From Petrosia ficiformis (lineage: Eukaryota > Porifera > Demospongiae > Haplosclerida > Petrosiidae), in assembly GCA_947044365.1 (NCBI GenBank), contig OX345648.1, positions 3,414,096 to 3,478,095 of the forward strand: DNA of 64,000 nt. Direction: 5' to 3'. Below, in pieces: positions 1 through 14,200 of the stretch; position 1 is the stretch's first letter; every line of letters starts with the position of its first letter. The position numbers were made by a program, and so were the translations under genes. Under the pieces are notes generated by a model, which saw only the letters and a program-made list of their open reading frames with translations, was not told the origin of the DNA and made no database searches.

Positions 1-199
1 ATACCTCCTACAGCCGCCAAACTTTCTGATCTGTTTAAAAACATGGTCTTCTATTGCTCTGTTGTTTTTATAACGAAGTAAACTGTATGAAAAGCCAGAT
101 GCTTTAAGCGTCAAATTAAAGACTTGATAGAGTAGAGAAAGAAGTTTATCAAAATCGTATTGAAAAGAGATCTGCCACAGACATTGTTTTAGCAAGTTA
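1..199 (-). other. Open frame at left edge, possible partial exon
   Basis: One minus-strand frame stays open for about 66 codons and runs off the left edge. It contains WQISFQYDFDKLL and later AIEDHVFKQIRKFGGC. I do not recognise it. It does not resemble thiolase, so it is probably not the next exon of the thiolase gene to its right. Chance openness in AT-rich DNA is possible, so confidence is low. Confidence 0.2.
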
Positions 200-794
200 C
201 AGACTCATACATTCTATCTCTGTAAGCTCTCCAGTTTCTGCCATTTACTTGCAATAACCCACACCCTCAGCCACACCCAATGTGATCACGTGAGATCAAA
301 CGTGGAGGTCAGTTTACCTTCCTTTCTGCTATTATTGAACTTTTGTTTGACTTTCAAATACATATATTTGAACTGTAAGTTCAATGTTTTTGCTCATTGT
401 AGTTGTAACAATGTACAGTACAATTCATTATAAGATAATTATCTTTAGTAACTGACAGTTGTGGCATAGATATTTTGGTAATGAATGAGGTAATGAATAT
501 TTGTTGGAAGAGTATATTATGTAATTTGACTGTAAGTAATATAGTTATTATACTAGTGCAAAGCAGTATAGCTGATGGAGAATCATTCTTAGTCATCTTC
601 CATGTGTTTTTATATTTATCAGAGCCAGTCTAGCCACAAAAAACTTTCTCAACCAACTTTCAACTTTATATAAACAACAAATTCAAATTTAAGCTTGTTA
701 CTTTCTCTCTTGCATCTCATTTATTTAATTGTTGCAATTGCAACCTATCCTTAAGCTACAGCAGTGAGGCCAAGCACCAAAGGTGCTTCATTAT

Positions 795-950
795 CTTAGT
801 TCTACTCTCAGTATAGTACAGTAATTACTGTCTCACTACTGTGATATTGAATTGACAATGTGCATCAATTACTGTCAAAACTCTTGTTGAACTACCGTAG
901 TGTGGAAATGCAACTATTGAGTAATTACTGTACTCCATGGTGACTTTTTA
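795..950. repeat. Interspersed repeat, copy 1 (related copy near 41465)
   Basis: The stretch reading TTAGTTCTACTCTCAGTATAG, then CAGTAATTACTGTCTC and ending near GAGTAATTACTGTAC is repeated with substitutions at about 41465-41600. Both copies are bounded by the palindromic motif GTAATTAC. It looks like an old non-autonomous element. The rest of 200-1241 shows nothing I can assign. Confidence 0.55.
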
Positions 951-1241
951 TTGATACATACCGTATATTGAAGTGCACCTAACTGCTCCTCTTAGCTACA
1001 ATACTGTAAAGGCCCATTCTTATAATTGCTAAGGGGTGAATTTATCATTGTTTCAACTTGAAAGTCTTCTTCTATATTGTGAAGAAGTGTATCATCTATA
1101 AACACAGTGTTCTCACTAGGCTTCTATAGCAGGGTGCTGTACCCTTCTTAGTTCATTGATAATTAAATATAGCAACCTAAATACATTACTTGGGAGCAAC
1201 AACATATCTATAAAATAAAAATATCTAATAAAATTATTTAC

Positions 1242-3109
1242 CTGAGCACCATTAATAATAGATTGAAAACCAGAACCACATTGTCGGTTCACAGTTAGTG
1301 CTGGTACAGAAATTGGTATTCCAGCCCTCAGTGCAGCATGACGTGCAAGGTAAATAGTTGTTGCATGCTATATAGTAAGAAATGATTTTATCACTAATAC
1401 CATACTAAATAGAAGACTGGACACATAATTATAGTTATTCATGTAATATTGTTGGTGAGCCAACTTCACTTTACTTTTACAAATAAATATCTTAGTAAAA
1501 TAACCAACAACTGAACTCAGAAACAAACATAGATATTATATATATATATATCTATATATAATATATATATAATTATATATGCAAAAAGTGATAAATAATT
1601 CCTGCTTTGCATATAAGTGGTAAGGTGGTATATACCCCCTCGAATCAAAGGAAAGAAAAACATATTTACTTGGTAAGGAATAGAGTTTTAACATTGGACT
1701 AATTATATATAGTTTATATACTATTACTAGTCCCATTCTCAGCCACACCACCTGTAAACTCTGGAGCGTGTCTAGCAACAGTGAAAAATATTTTGGGACA
1801 AAGATGCCTTGTGTCTCTGGCTCTCTGCAAACTGGTGGTAGTTAGTTGCTGTGGTTTGATTGTTGTCACTAGTGTTTATGACGATTTTTTGGCCATGCTA
1901 AGAATCACAGATATGGAGCATTGTTATTGCTGTATAGTCTTGTTTTTAAATGTTTAAGATACAATTAATTTCTTTGCACACACACCCAATCACATGATGA
2001 CATCAAATATTAGCCTGCGTTGCTAGATGCCTATTCACATAGTGGATGCAGCTGGGAGCGAGACTATATTATTACCATAAATGAGTTCTACTATAATATA
2101 ATTACAATTCATGACTTACTAAAAATGATTACCATACCCTACCGCATATTAAAGTTATATCACTTATATGTAGGTTAAATAACAAGACACGAACATGTAT
2201 CAGTCAAGTGATGTATAACTGCAAAAGGCACGCATATAGACACTGATGAAAAGCGGTTAGTTTAGTGTCATTGATGGTTATCACCATGTGTATTTCAAAC
2301 ACTCATCTTACTGCCTTCTTACTATTAATCAAGAATGATTTTGGTATCCATGGCTTCCTTCTCCTTAATTTAGCAGGTTAGAAGTCTGACTGCTGAAAAT
2401 ACAAGTAGTTAAATGGGATATGTCTAAAGGCTAAAGCTTTTAATTGCAGTATATATGGTACTATTGCAGTATATGGTTAGGGGTGGGGTTTCCATATTGT
2501 TATAATTATAATTAGTATAGTACCACTGTACCATATATGTTCTAATCATTAGGTCACATCCCCCTATCATAATTATTTAGATTGGTTGATCGAGAGTTAT
2601 ATGATCAATTTGAGTCTGGTATGTAATGATTGGAAGCACTACATCTTCTGTTGCTTTGTCAGGAACCATGCTTGTAATTTCACTCTCAATAGTTGTCTCA
2701 GGGGCATTTTTCTAAGTCGCTCATGGTACAGATGTGTCAAGTTAGACTGTCATACTCACTTGACAGATACTTTTAGCTGCAAATTCCCATTAGTAATCGC
2801 AACAAATCAATCAGTCTACCAGACCCTTCCTTCGTAGTAGGTTGGGTCTGGCCATGTGAGACTAACTAAAGAGGTATTGGGGACACTACAATATTTTATA
2901 CATACACATTATTGTAATACCTGATTCACATTCCCTATAACAACTGAATCCACATTTTGAGGATCTATTTTACTAGCTTCTAGTACAGCTTTGTTAGCAA
3001 TTGCAGAAAGTTCAGTACCTGAAAAACCTGTAAGTTTCCCTCCAAAGGAACCAAAAGGAGTTCGTTTGGCAGCTACTATAAATACACCTCTTGCAATTGA
3101 ACCAGCCAT
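1242..3109 (-). CDS. ACAA2: 3-ketoacyl-CoA thiolase (ACAA2-like), first two exons
   Basis: Thiolases cleave 3-ketoacyl-CoA in the last step of beta-oxidation, or condense two acetyl-CoA units. Exon 1 (2921-3109) starts MAGSIARGVFIVAAKRTPFG, the usual thiolase N-terminus (VAAKRTPFG). Exon 2 (1242-1367) carries YLARHAALRAGIP and NRQCGSGFQSI, which holds the active-site cysteine that forms the acyl-enzyme. Both exons end in phase 0 with good GT-AG sites, and the joined product aligns without gaps to mitochondrial ACAA2 as I recall it. There is no long targeting presequence, as in ACAA2. The intron of 1.55 kb holds a TA-rich microsatellite near 1540-1580. I could not find exon 3 in 1-1241, so the gene either continues left of the window after a long intron or is truncated. 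An acetyl-CoA acetyltransferase is the main alternative. Confidence 0.88.
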
Positions 3110-3413
3110 AAGTACATCTAAAATAAATCAAAGTGGATTTTCAAATGTATAATCGTCCTTTCTTCAGGCAGTAGAGACACATGTACCATAAAGATACTAC
3201 GCACATGCACAGTTGCACACGTTTTGGCCACACCCACCGGATATTAATGACATGAGTCACATGACCTCAATCTTCCAAACAAGGTCAAAGTGAGGCAGTT
3301 AATCCCAGTTATATAATTTGTAATTCGTTATTAATAATACAAGTGTGATCAAAAGTTTCAAAACTTGACAAAGACATTAAACATAATTTCAATGAGTCAA
3401 AAATTGTGAATTA
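3110..3413. other. Short spacer between PRAS40-like 3' end and thiolase start
   Basis: This 304-bp gap separates two same-strand genes, so it must contain both the PRAS40-like 3' UTR and the thiolase promoter. It has a GC-richer patch near 3228-3240 (CACACCCACC) that could be a GC/CACCC-type promoter box for the thiolase. I see no TATA box. The promoter role is inference. Confidence 0.35.
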
Positions 3414-6400
3414 CTATCGATGACTATTTATACGAGGTTTTGGTAGATCACCAAACATGCCAGTATCTTGAACACTAAGAGCTAACTGCTGTATAGATTT
3501 GGCTACTTCACTAGGATCAATTTGATCGTCAATCTATAATTTAAAAAGAAAACACCAGTTTCTATTATTTTTTCTAGTATAATACACAGTTACAAAAATC
3601 CCTTGTACATTATGATCCCATTTGAAAAATCAATCTCTCTACATCAAATGTTCTTTGTGATAGTACAAAGCTAATTACAGTATAATGTACACTACAGCTT
3701 AAATAATAATAAAACAACAGTATAATTCCTTCAGTTTGGTTTGTTAAATGAAAAACAGAAATGCTAACTAAGGCTGTACTGGACTGGATCACTAGACTGG
3801 ATCATTGGAATGACCTTTGCTTGAGCATTTATAATTACATTTTAATAGATGTATCATTCCTATATGAAATTAAGAATTATATTAAAATGGATGAGGAAGT
3901 GTTGTAACCTTTATGCGGTATATTTTTAACTAATGGTGATAATCCTTTTTGTTGTAAGAAATATGTTTTGAATATGTGTATGCAGAGACAAGGATAAAAC
4001 AGTTAATTGTACATCAATGTATTGTGCATGTACATATGCATCTTCTTACAACAATTCTTAACAAATTTTCTTTTAACTAAATCATGTACCTGAATCTATC
4101 GGAGTCAAATTAATGGGTAACTTACTTGAAACATCCTCCCACAAACCCTAAACAGCATATTATATAATAAATGACAATTAACTTACAGATCCAGCAAATT
4201 CATAATCTTTTTGTTTCATAAACATTGGAACACCCATTGGAAGAGATGATGGCACTCTTTTGATCAAAGGATCATCATGAAATGAACTTCCTGTAATGAG
4301 AGATATGCAACTAATTACAACAGTATCTGTAATTGCTACTACACTGACCAAGGATATAGTGGGTATCCATATCTCTGATCAGTGTAGAAGCAGATACAGA
4401 CATGTTATATATGTAGAAAAACAATCTGGTTATTTAAAGCTGTTATAAATGGAACTAACTCAAACTAAATTGACACATATAAAGTTATAAACAGAGATTC
4501 AACAATATCACATGATCAGTAATAAATATATTATTGGCTATACATTTTAGTCCAAGATGGAAATTATGGCAGTAGAATCTGCCACACCTCATTCATACAA
4601 TGTTTTGGTTTAATGAATAATAATAATATCACAAACACTAGAACTAACTACTTGTATTATTTGTATTACAAGTTGCCAGCCACATATAAATGTTTGGTTA
4701 ATTGATGAGAGTAGCACATAGGAAAAAAATACCGTATAGCCAGCCTTAAAGTTTCGCGTTTTGATGATATTCAACTACTTCGTGATAAAATTTTGTTCAC
4801 CAAAAAATGCTCATGTGTGGCAGGCGTGAGCATTATTTTCGCAAATAAAATATTCACAGTCAGTCAGTTTCACAAAAAAATACGAAATTTTTAGCTAGTG
4901 AAAATTTAGGGCTATACAGTAACTAGCAGGAATTGCAGCTGATAGGTGTTCAGACTGAAAGACACTGTAAAAATTACACAAGGACCTTTGAAAGTTAAGA
5001 AAGAAGTAGAAAATAATAAAACCTTCGATTGGCCTCAAGTATAAGTCAGGTGTTAGACATTAGAAAGAATCTCTTCAACAAATAATACAATGCAAAACAA
5101 AATTAGAGATACTATATCTTCATTGTCCTTGTTGCTCTATTAACAGTATTAAGGTTACGGGATACAAATCATGAATAATTAATGAGTTATTTATCTGATG
5201 TCTTTTTTTAACTTAGTATTTATGTCAAAAACATTGTCACTTGAAATAATGAAAGTTGTATCATTCCCATGAAAATATAACAACAAAAAAGATTTTTTAG
5301 CAAAGATAAATCTGAAAATGTGGACTTCAATGAAATGGAAATTATAAATCAAAAACCTCTAAACCTGCATTACAACAAGTCATAATACCTCCTGACATTT
5401 CTTCTTAATACCAAAATGAAGGTCGTCTCGAAGAGATATTGGGGATTAATCATCTTGAATCTCCAAAATAACCCCCAAAATATCAATACATCTGAAAGTG
5501 GTCGCCATAACTTAGTTTGGCTGCTTCTCTCGAACGTTTTGCAAAAAAAAAACGTCACGTGACGACCTAGCTTTAGGTCTATAAAAAATATTTACCTGGA
5601 GATCACATCAAAAAATGTATTGGATGAACTTATTTTTGATTTATAACTATATAGTGCTAGCGTCAGCTATTGGTCAGTTGAAATAAATACATAATTATTC
5701 AATATTACGTTTAAATAAATACGGTCAGATTTTGGTATCCCGTAACCTTACCATCAGTACTAAAATCATCATCATCATCAGAAGAGAGACCAAATGGAGT
5801 AATATCAGAGGATTTAACTTGATAATGAGAAGTTTGTTTCAGTTCTTCATCAAATGTAAATAAACCTACAAAAACGACAGAATAAGAATAACTACATCAT
5901 ATAATACTGAAATGAATGATCACTATAGCAACAATAATAAGTAAATAGTAACATGAATATTTGTGATTATTGTTGGTTATTTGAAATATTAACTGAATGT
6001 ACATTTACCATGTCATGGTAAATAGTACATTCGCATTCAGTTGTTAGGAGAATATGATTACATACATGCACAAACACATGTATATCTAGTCTAATTAAAT
6101 ACATGCTGGATTGAAAGTGATTGGATTATTTAGCTAATCTCTGCATATTTTGTTTCCTTAGAAACAAACACACACACACACACACTACTGAGTCTACTGT
6201 AACCATGTCTTAGATAGTTAAGGTAACAATATTTGGTTGTTATGGTAACATAGTGTATGTGTGCATAAACATAGATATTAGAGTAAAGATGAAAATCATG
6301 AAATAATTGTTATAATTTACCTTCATCGTCTAGGTCATCAGAAGTTCCTGTAGTCTGTGCAAACAAAATGAGGTAGTGATAAATTATTACAATTATGAAC

Positions 6401-9400
6401 ATTATTATAAGATGAGGCTAAACTCACTAAATTACATGTTTAATGGAATTATAGCATGTACATGTATAATCACAGATACACCCAGCTGTATACCATGACT
6501 ACAATATAGTCTGATCAATGATGCCATGCTTCTATGCCACATGTACAAAATGTGAACATGTTTATAATTATCAAAATTAAGAATTCAGATGGGGCATGTT
6601 TCCTTGTTACGATTGGGATATCTATTAAACAAGTACATGTATATTCAATTGGTTTGGTTTAATGAAAAGACTACCATGTACTTGAATTTCAATAGCACTA
6701 GGAGAGACAGCATTGACAAACACACAATATACTGTGTAAGTCATTGTGGAGGGGACAAGCTAAAGGAACAAAGCAACTTGTAGAAACTGCAACTAATAGC
6801 TGTTTTACCATGTTTCTATGATGTGTGTGGTAAACATACTTTCTTAACTTGTTGTTCATGAAACTGTACTGTCATTGTTTGCACTTGTGGTTGTTCTGGC
6901 TCTGAATATTAAAAAAATCTATAATCATTTGTATGTCAAACTGAATTAATGCATGAAACAAGTATTGATATATAAAGTTGTAAGAGATTAGACTCTGAAA
7001 TGCTAAGGATTGAAAGGTGTGATGATTGTTGAATTACAAGATATGCAAATTCTCAAAATATAGGAAGTACTGAAAAGAAGTGTCACAAAAAGGACCTATT
7101 ATTTGTCATATAATTATACCCTTTGGTTTTCTTTTTGGTGGTTTTTCTACTGTACTGGTTGCACTGGTTGATATAACAGGTTCTGTGTTTGTTTTTTTCT
7201 GTGACTTGGTGTGATCCAACATTGCTTCTGTGATACCAGTTTCTCTTGAATTATAGATAGCTCTGAAATAAGACAACAACACTAATATTTATACACAATA
7301 TAGTACAATCATACATAAACACAATTATAAAGCATGTTTTAATTGTAATATCCATTTATATTAATAGAGTATTACAAAAAACATTAACTCTTTTATATTA
7401 TCACAGATGCTGATATAGCAACTCACACAAATAAACGTCTTCTTTCTTCATGTGCACGTTTCTGAAGTTTTTGAAACTCCTCCCTCTGCTGCTGTTCATA
7501 TTGTCTATGAAACAGTATAAGTTTATATATCCCAATCATTTCCAACATGTAACACTGGGTATAAAACATCACTATACATGTATTTATCAATATTATTCAT
7601 ACACTGTATAAGGATAGTAAATGCTAAATTTCAGTGAATAAGGCTGAAAGAGGAAATTGAAAAAAAATGCTGGTAGTCACTAGGATTTGAACTCAGAGCC
7701 AATGATTTGGTACTCACACCACTGAGTTATGACAACCAGACCATCATCAGCACTTCGTATTGTAGCTCCTACCATACTGTATAAACACAAAACTATTTTG
7801 TGATTTTAATGAACTAATGGCTTGCACTCGTAATTAATCCTCTATCCCTTACAAAGTTCTCTATCAACATAATCATGATACTCATTTGCATCAATATGAA
7901 GGCAATTACAATTTTCTGTCAAATGTACAAGCAGATATAACTAGGTGTTTAGTGGCATTTAATGTAAAAAGCCAAAACATGTCTATACAATGTTAAACAT
8001 TTAATGATAATAATAATTTATAAAAATTAATTAGTTAAATTGAAACTAGGCATACTATAATCATAACTCATTATTCTCATGCCAACTAACCTTATGCGCT
8101 GCTCCATTAGTTCCTCTTCTTGAGAAAGAAATAATTTCATTCTTGAATGGACAAGTTTTAAAACAGGATCCTCGTGACCATAACTCATGGATGATACTAT
8201 TAGAAAGAAAGAAAGAAAGAGTGAGAGAGAGAGAGAGAGAGAGAGATGGTGAATGAAGTGTGAAGTCATAAAAGAAATGTACATAGTATACATGTATATC
8301 TAGATTATCTACTAAATATACATGTACATATATCTGTTTTGATGTTTTTCAAGAATGTCAAAACTGAAAGTATATTTCAAAACTATAAAATTACACTACA
8401 ATACTACATGATTATATGGTGGATAACTGAGCTAAGCACTCGTGTTTCATGTAAGCACACAAAATAGTTACAGCATTATGGTACTATACCACAACACTAT
8501 GATAGAACACATGACACTGTGGTAAGTGAAACTAAACATTACTATTACAAATGGACTGTCAATTAAAGGTGGAGCTACTTTGGTATAGTAGAAATGGTTA
8601 ATGTTTGGGCAAGATAGCTTTTACTCTATTGTGTTTTGTTTTGTAGGTTCCACTAGTTTGATGTTGCTATGATTTGAGTAGTGTTGTACTAGAAACAATA
8701 ATCTAACAATGTTAGCTTTCTGTTGACTTAACAGGAAGTTTTGTCAGGATCCAACAACAGCAACTGTGAGTCATAAATATATACACAAGTGCAGAATGCA
8801 ATAAAATCCTTTTGTTTTGTTTTCTTTTCTTATTGTGGTGCTGGAGGTACCTCATTAGGTGTGCCGCCAGCAATTTTAGTTTTCAGAGAATGTTTGGTAA
8901 CAGACACATTAACAGAACAAACAAATAGCCATAACCCTCCATCTACATGTACATGTATGAGGTAAAGATATTAGACCATCCATAATTTATTCAGTGTTAA
9001 ATGAACTAAGACACTTACATGTACATAATTGATAATTATATATTTATCAAATGTCAAACTATACACATATAGACATACACATTGAACTGGTATATTTGTG
9101 GTCCAAGTTATATAGATATCTGTTACAAGTTCCTATGTAATGTTCATATATTTGATCACAATATAAACAGTGACTATCTAATCTATACTTACTTATTGAG
9201 GGGTGCACATACATACTTTACTTATACTACCGACTCACATCTTTTCCTTGGTACTGCAATAAATTCATCATCATTGTCTTTTAAAACAATATTGAACACA
9301 CGAGAATATTGAGATGATTTTAATAAGTGAGAAGGATCTTTCTAAAATGACAAGAAAGTGATTATAAACAGAGAGACATTTTACAAGTATAAAGATGATA

Positions 9401-11172
9401 CGAAATGACTTCATTTTTAGTACTGATTAAAGTGAGCTAAATTCACAATTATTTGTGCCATTTTTGTCACTCTTCAGATTACTGTAATGTTGCATTTCTT
9501 CATAAACAATATAAGATTAACTATGGTAACATATTGATCCCATGACAACTTATGTCAGCTGCTAATAACTACATAGTATTTTATTTCTATGGCCAAAAAG
9601 GCCATTCCTATGATTGCTTTTCATGGAATTAATCTACATAATTATATTATAATCCATAATTATAATATAATTATGTAGATTAATTCCACGAAAAGCAATT
9701 ATAGGAATGAAATCATAATGTAACATGAGTATGTGTAATATATGCAATAATATTATTACATAATGATATTATATATATATATATTATAATTATAAGTATA
9801 TGTTCTAACATGCCTATGAGTGTTCTATTAGATTTATAATCACTGAGCATGAGGGTCATAGCCCAGAGAGCAAGGTGATCATAATATATAGCACAAGTAG
9901 GCGTGATATGATTAATATATTTCTCAAAAGACAAAACCTTTGTTGATTTCTGTTGCTTCTCCTACCTTTCTATCTTCACTTTGGAGAAGGTAAGCGTTGT
10001 TTTCAAAGGTTTTGTCGATGCCAGGTTTTTATACCTGACCACAGGGTGCTATATCCGATTTATAAACCTGTAGTTTACTTTGATGTTTCACCATATCGGG
10101 ATATATATATATATATATAATATGTACATGTATAGAGCATATTACCATGGTTACGGCTGTACTCTATTTTTGATAGAATACTGGTGAATCACAAGAACGT
10201 TTTCTCACTTTCAATAGATGCAAACAAGTTAGCTTTATACTCATTAGTCTATTATTATAATTATAATTATAATTATAATTATAATTATAATTATAATTAT
10301 GTATAATTATAAGTATATCTATTATCTATACATTAAAAAAATGTAAGGATAATAAAGTAAGCAAACAAGATTGAGATGGTGCCATAGCTAACCATTTTGC
10401 TATTCACTACAGCTATGCATGTAGAAGTGGCTATGGTACTTTCTTGTTTACAGTATACATACAGGGCTTGGTTAAGTGTTTACTGTAGATAATTTCAGTG
10501 GACTTACAAGTGTTTGTCTCCTTATAGGGAGTTTGCCATAATTCAATTTCAGACTTGTATGGCACATGGGAAATTGATGAACAAACCACTTACATGTACC
10601 TTCTAATGCTCACCATAATTATATAATACCTAATAAATTTGGTATTTAGGTGGATTACATGTAGTACTTGCATATTATAATCATAATTTGAAAATATAAG
10701 TGTTTTTTGAGATTATTTCCACAACAAGTGTGGTTTTCACAATTGAGTCCACTATATTACATATATCTTGTATGTAAATTAGTAATAGCATACCTCTGAA
10801 TGGAATATATTGTTGCTGCGATGATGTCAAGCCCAATCACTATAGTGACAACATATTCCACGAGGAAGTATATGTACACGTATGCTATAACTGTTTTGTA
10901 GCATGGAAATGAAGCATAAAGTAAGTATCCTTGTTGTGTAAAATATTCCTTTCCAGTACTTTTGGACTGGTCTATGGATCTGCTGCTTGCCTTGGAAAGA
11001 AAATGCGAGTGTTTTAACTGATAATATAACAACACCTTGATGCCAATATCTGTGCAGTTTGTATAAATATTACATTGTGGATGTGATACTATCTGCATGG
11101 TTTGTGGATGTCCTGTAGTGGTGCCGCCACATGCTATTTGCTAGCATTGTTGGTCCTTTGATACCATGCTAC

Positions 11173-11262
<90 letters not shown>

Positions 11263-14200
11263 TTATATTAAATATTATAATATATATACATTGTGCATAT
11301 GTTAGAGTACACTCAGTACAGTCAACTGTATTTTAACTGGACTGGGGTGGGGGTGAAGAAGCCAGTTTGAGTTTAGAGTGGCTGTACTCTAACAATACAC
11401 ACATTTTCCTTTGATGATGATGATAATTCTGTTAAATGTGAGTAATCCTTTTTGTTATTCACCAGTGTTCTATCAGAAATAGAGTACAGCCAGTAACTAT
11501 GGTAACATTCCATATATGGAACAGTTCAAAGAATGGGATACATGTAGGTTGTTAAGGAAATAACATAACTAGTTGCCTTTCTGTTGCATTAGTCTCACAT
11601 AACTTCCTTTCTCCAAAGGGGTACTACAACTAGCTCTGATATTTACATTATGCACCCATATTGAAACTGAAGGCATGCCACACAAAATCTATGCTGCATA
11701 TAAACAGTAATAAGAAGCTAAGTGCTAAGAGCTGTTTGTGCATTGATATTCAATAACAAATCAAGGTCTGCAATTAAGTGCACATCTTCCAGATGAATTT
11801 CATCAAAGTTATGGCTGTAGTCTAGAGAAAAATATGGGACAGAAACTTTGTTTTATCTAATTATGATAATGCTACTGTTACCATGACAACATCATAAAAA
11901 TGTGGTCACCTAATCAAAAATTCAATAGTTATCAATCGATTTGAAATTAGTGATAATCGATTTCAGAATCTCAGCTGATTCCAAGTCCTAATATACAGGT
12001 CATATACACTTCCTGTTCATACACATAGTTCATATATTACACACACACATAATAGATACATGTATCCACTGATATAAGATACTTTTTATAACTTACTACT
12101 ATATTTCTGAAAGCAAATATTTTGTTGTGTTTCACAGAATGAGATATGTACACATCAGTATTACAATTTGAACAATGATGAATTTTCCAATCATTAAGTG
12201 TATATACTTGTGACAGAGTTGGGTGTTCCTGTGAATAATAATAAATACATGATAAATACCTAGATACATTCACAATAGTGATAGATATCCCATACACCAG
12301 CTAGGATTAGGCTAATACCAGCTGAACTAAACTCTGTTCACATTTATGATGACTTTATGTGTTATAGTGTATAGTTTAATGTTATAATCCCAGGAATTCC
12401 TTGTCTTTCCATTTAGCTATAGTTTTAATATAGAACAGTCTTCCAGTAATTCACAATACTGGTCTGTGTTGAATACTAATAATTAAACTTGTAATTACAC
12501 CAATACAGGTTTAATTATTATCTAATAACAGAAATTAACAATTTATGGTGTAATTTATATTATAAACTAATTAAGGCTATAAATTGGCTAGACAATAATT
12601 ATAACACCAATCAATAATACAAGTCTATTATTAATTCACTTCATACAAAAGTAATCACACATACTATATATAAGAACAACAACTAAAATTAAGTTTGCAC
12701 TTTGCACACAATTATAATCAAATTTGCACTTTGCACTTATATATGCATAATTATAATCAAATTTGCACTTGGCACTTATATATGCATAATTATAATCAAA
12801 TTTGCACTTTGCACTTATATATGCATAATTATAATCAAATTTGCACTTGGCACTTATATATGCACAATTAAAATCAAGTTTGCACTTGGCACTTATTAAT
12901 TATGATAAATGATTTAATCACACCCATAATCCCACAGTGAACTCAACCTGTCCTCAGTATGTACTATGCACTATTGTACTATAGTATATACATGTAGTTT
13001 AAGGTCACAAGATAGAGTATCTCAACAATGAATTGAAATTTGAGATGCAGGAAGAATAATTTAAAAGATGAACAGAAAACTTTATTCATTCCACAAAAAA
13101 ATTTTCTCAGTTGAAGATAAACACAATTGACTATTAATTCACAACAATGATTATTCATAGCTGAGATGATTAATCAATTAATCAATCAATATTGAATATT
13201 CTTCTGATCATTGATTGTAAGTTTGTGATATCGATTATGCTAATTATTCCAGAAGACTTCAATTATAAGAATATAATTAAAAATTAAATCATATTCATAT
13301 AGAACGAAGCCTTAAAAACATTCCCAAATTATTAACAAGAGGAAAAGGGCTAAAGTTAACTATAATAATAAATATACAGAAATTTTCCATTTCAGTTAGT
13401 TATAGTGTTGCAGTAGACTTAGTGAAACTTGCAATGCCTTATTAAAAGTAGTTTTATTTTATAGTTAACAAGTACATGTATAATCAAATTACTAGACAGT
13501 ATAAACACACAGTGAATTGTTAATACTAAACTACTTTAATCAGCGACGTATAAATTGTATTACAAACTAAAAAAAGATAAGAGTTTTTGGAATTATTTCT
13601 GAAGGAGGACTGAAAAGATAGGCAAGCATCTGATACAAATAAAACTATATTACTTTCTATGGCATTTTCAATGTGTACTTGTGTCAGCATGTAGAATTAC
13701 CATATATGGATACCCAGATTATAGTTAGGATGTCATGTGATTTATAAAAGAGGTTTAGATAGACTCTAACCAATCAAGTTCAATTTCACCAAATAAATGC
13801 AAACACAGTGGAGATCAAAAGCACAGATATTATACAGTAAGTTACTCTCGTGTAGCCAGACAGAACTACCACTACATTACCACTCCAAAAATGATTATAA
13901 TTACCCAGTATAATTAAATTATATTCATTTACAACACTAACAACAATTGACCATTATTATTTATTACTGAGTTGCATAATAGATGATACTCTATTATCTA
14001 TGATTGCAGTAAAATATTATTCTAGCAAAATAAACTAATTATAATAATATATAATTATATATATATATAATAATTATCATACACAATGCCATAATATGCA
14101 AGAAATAGCTCCAACTCGCTTTTCACTGAAACAAACACATTAGATATAATGAGAACACTAAACTATACGATGCCTACCGTTGACACTCCAGCTACATCCA

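Noticed and set aside
7669..7745. Functional tRNA gene
   Set aside because: Anticodon arm cannot form a proper five-pair stem with a seven-base loop.
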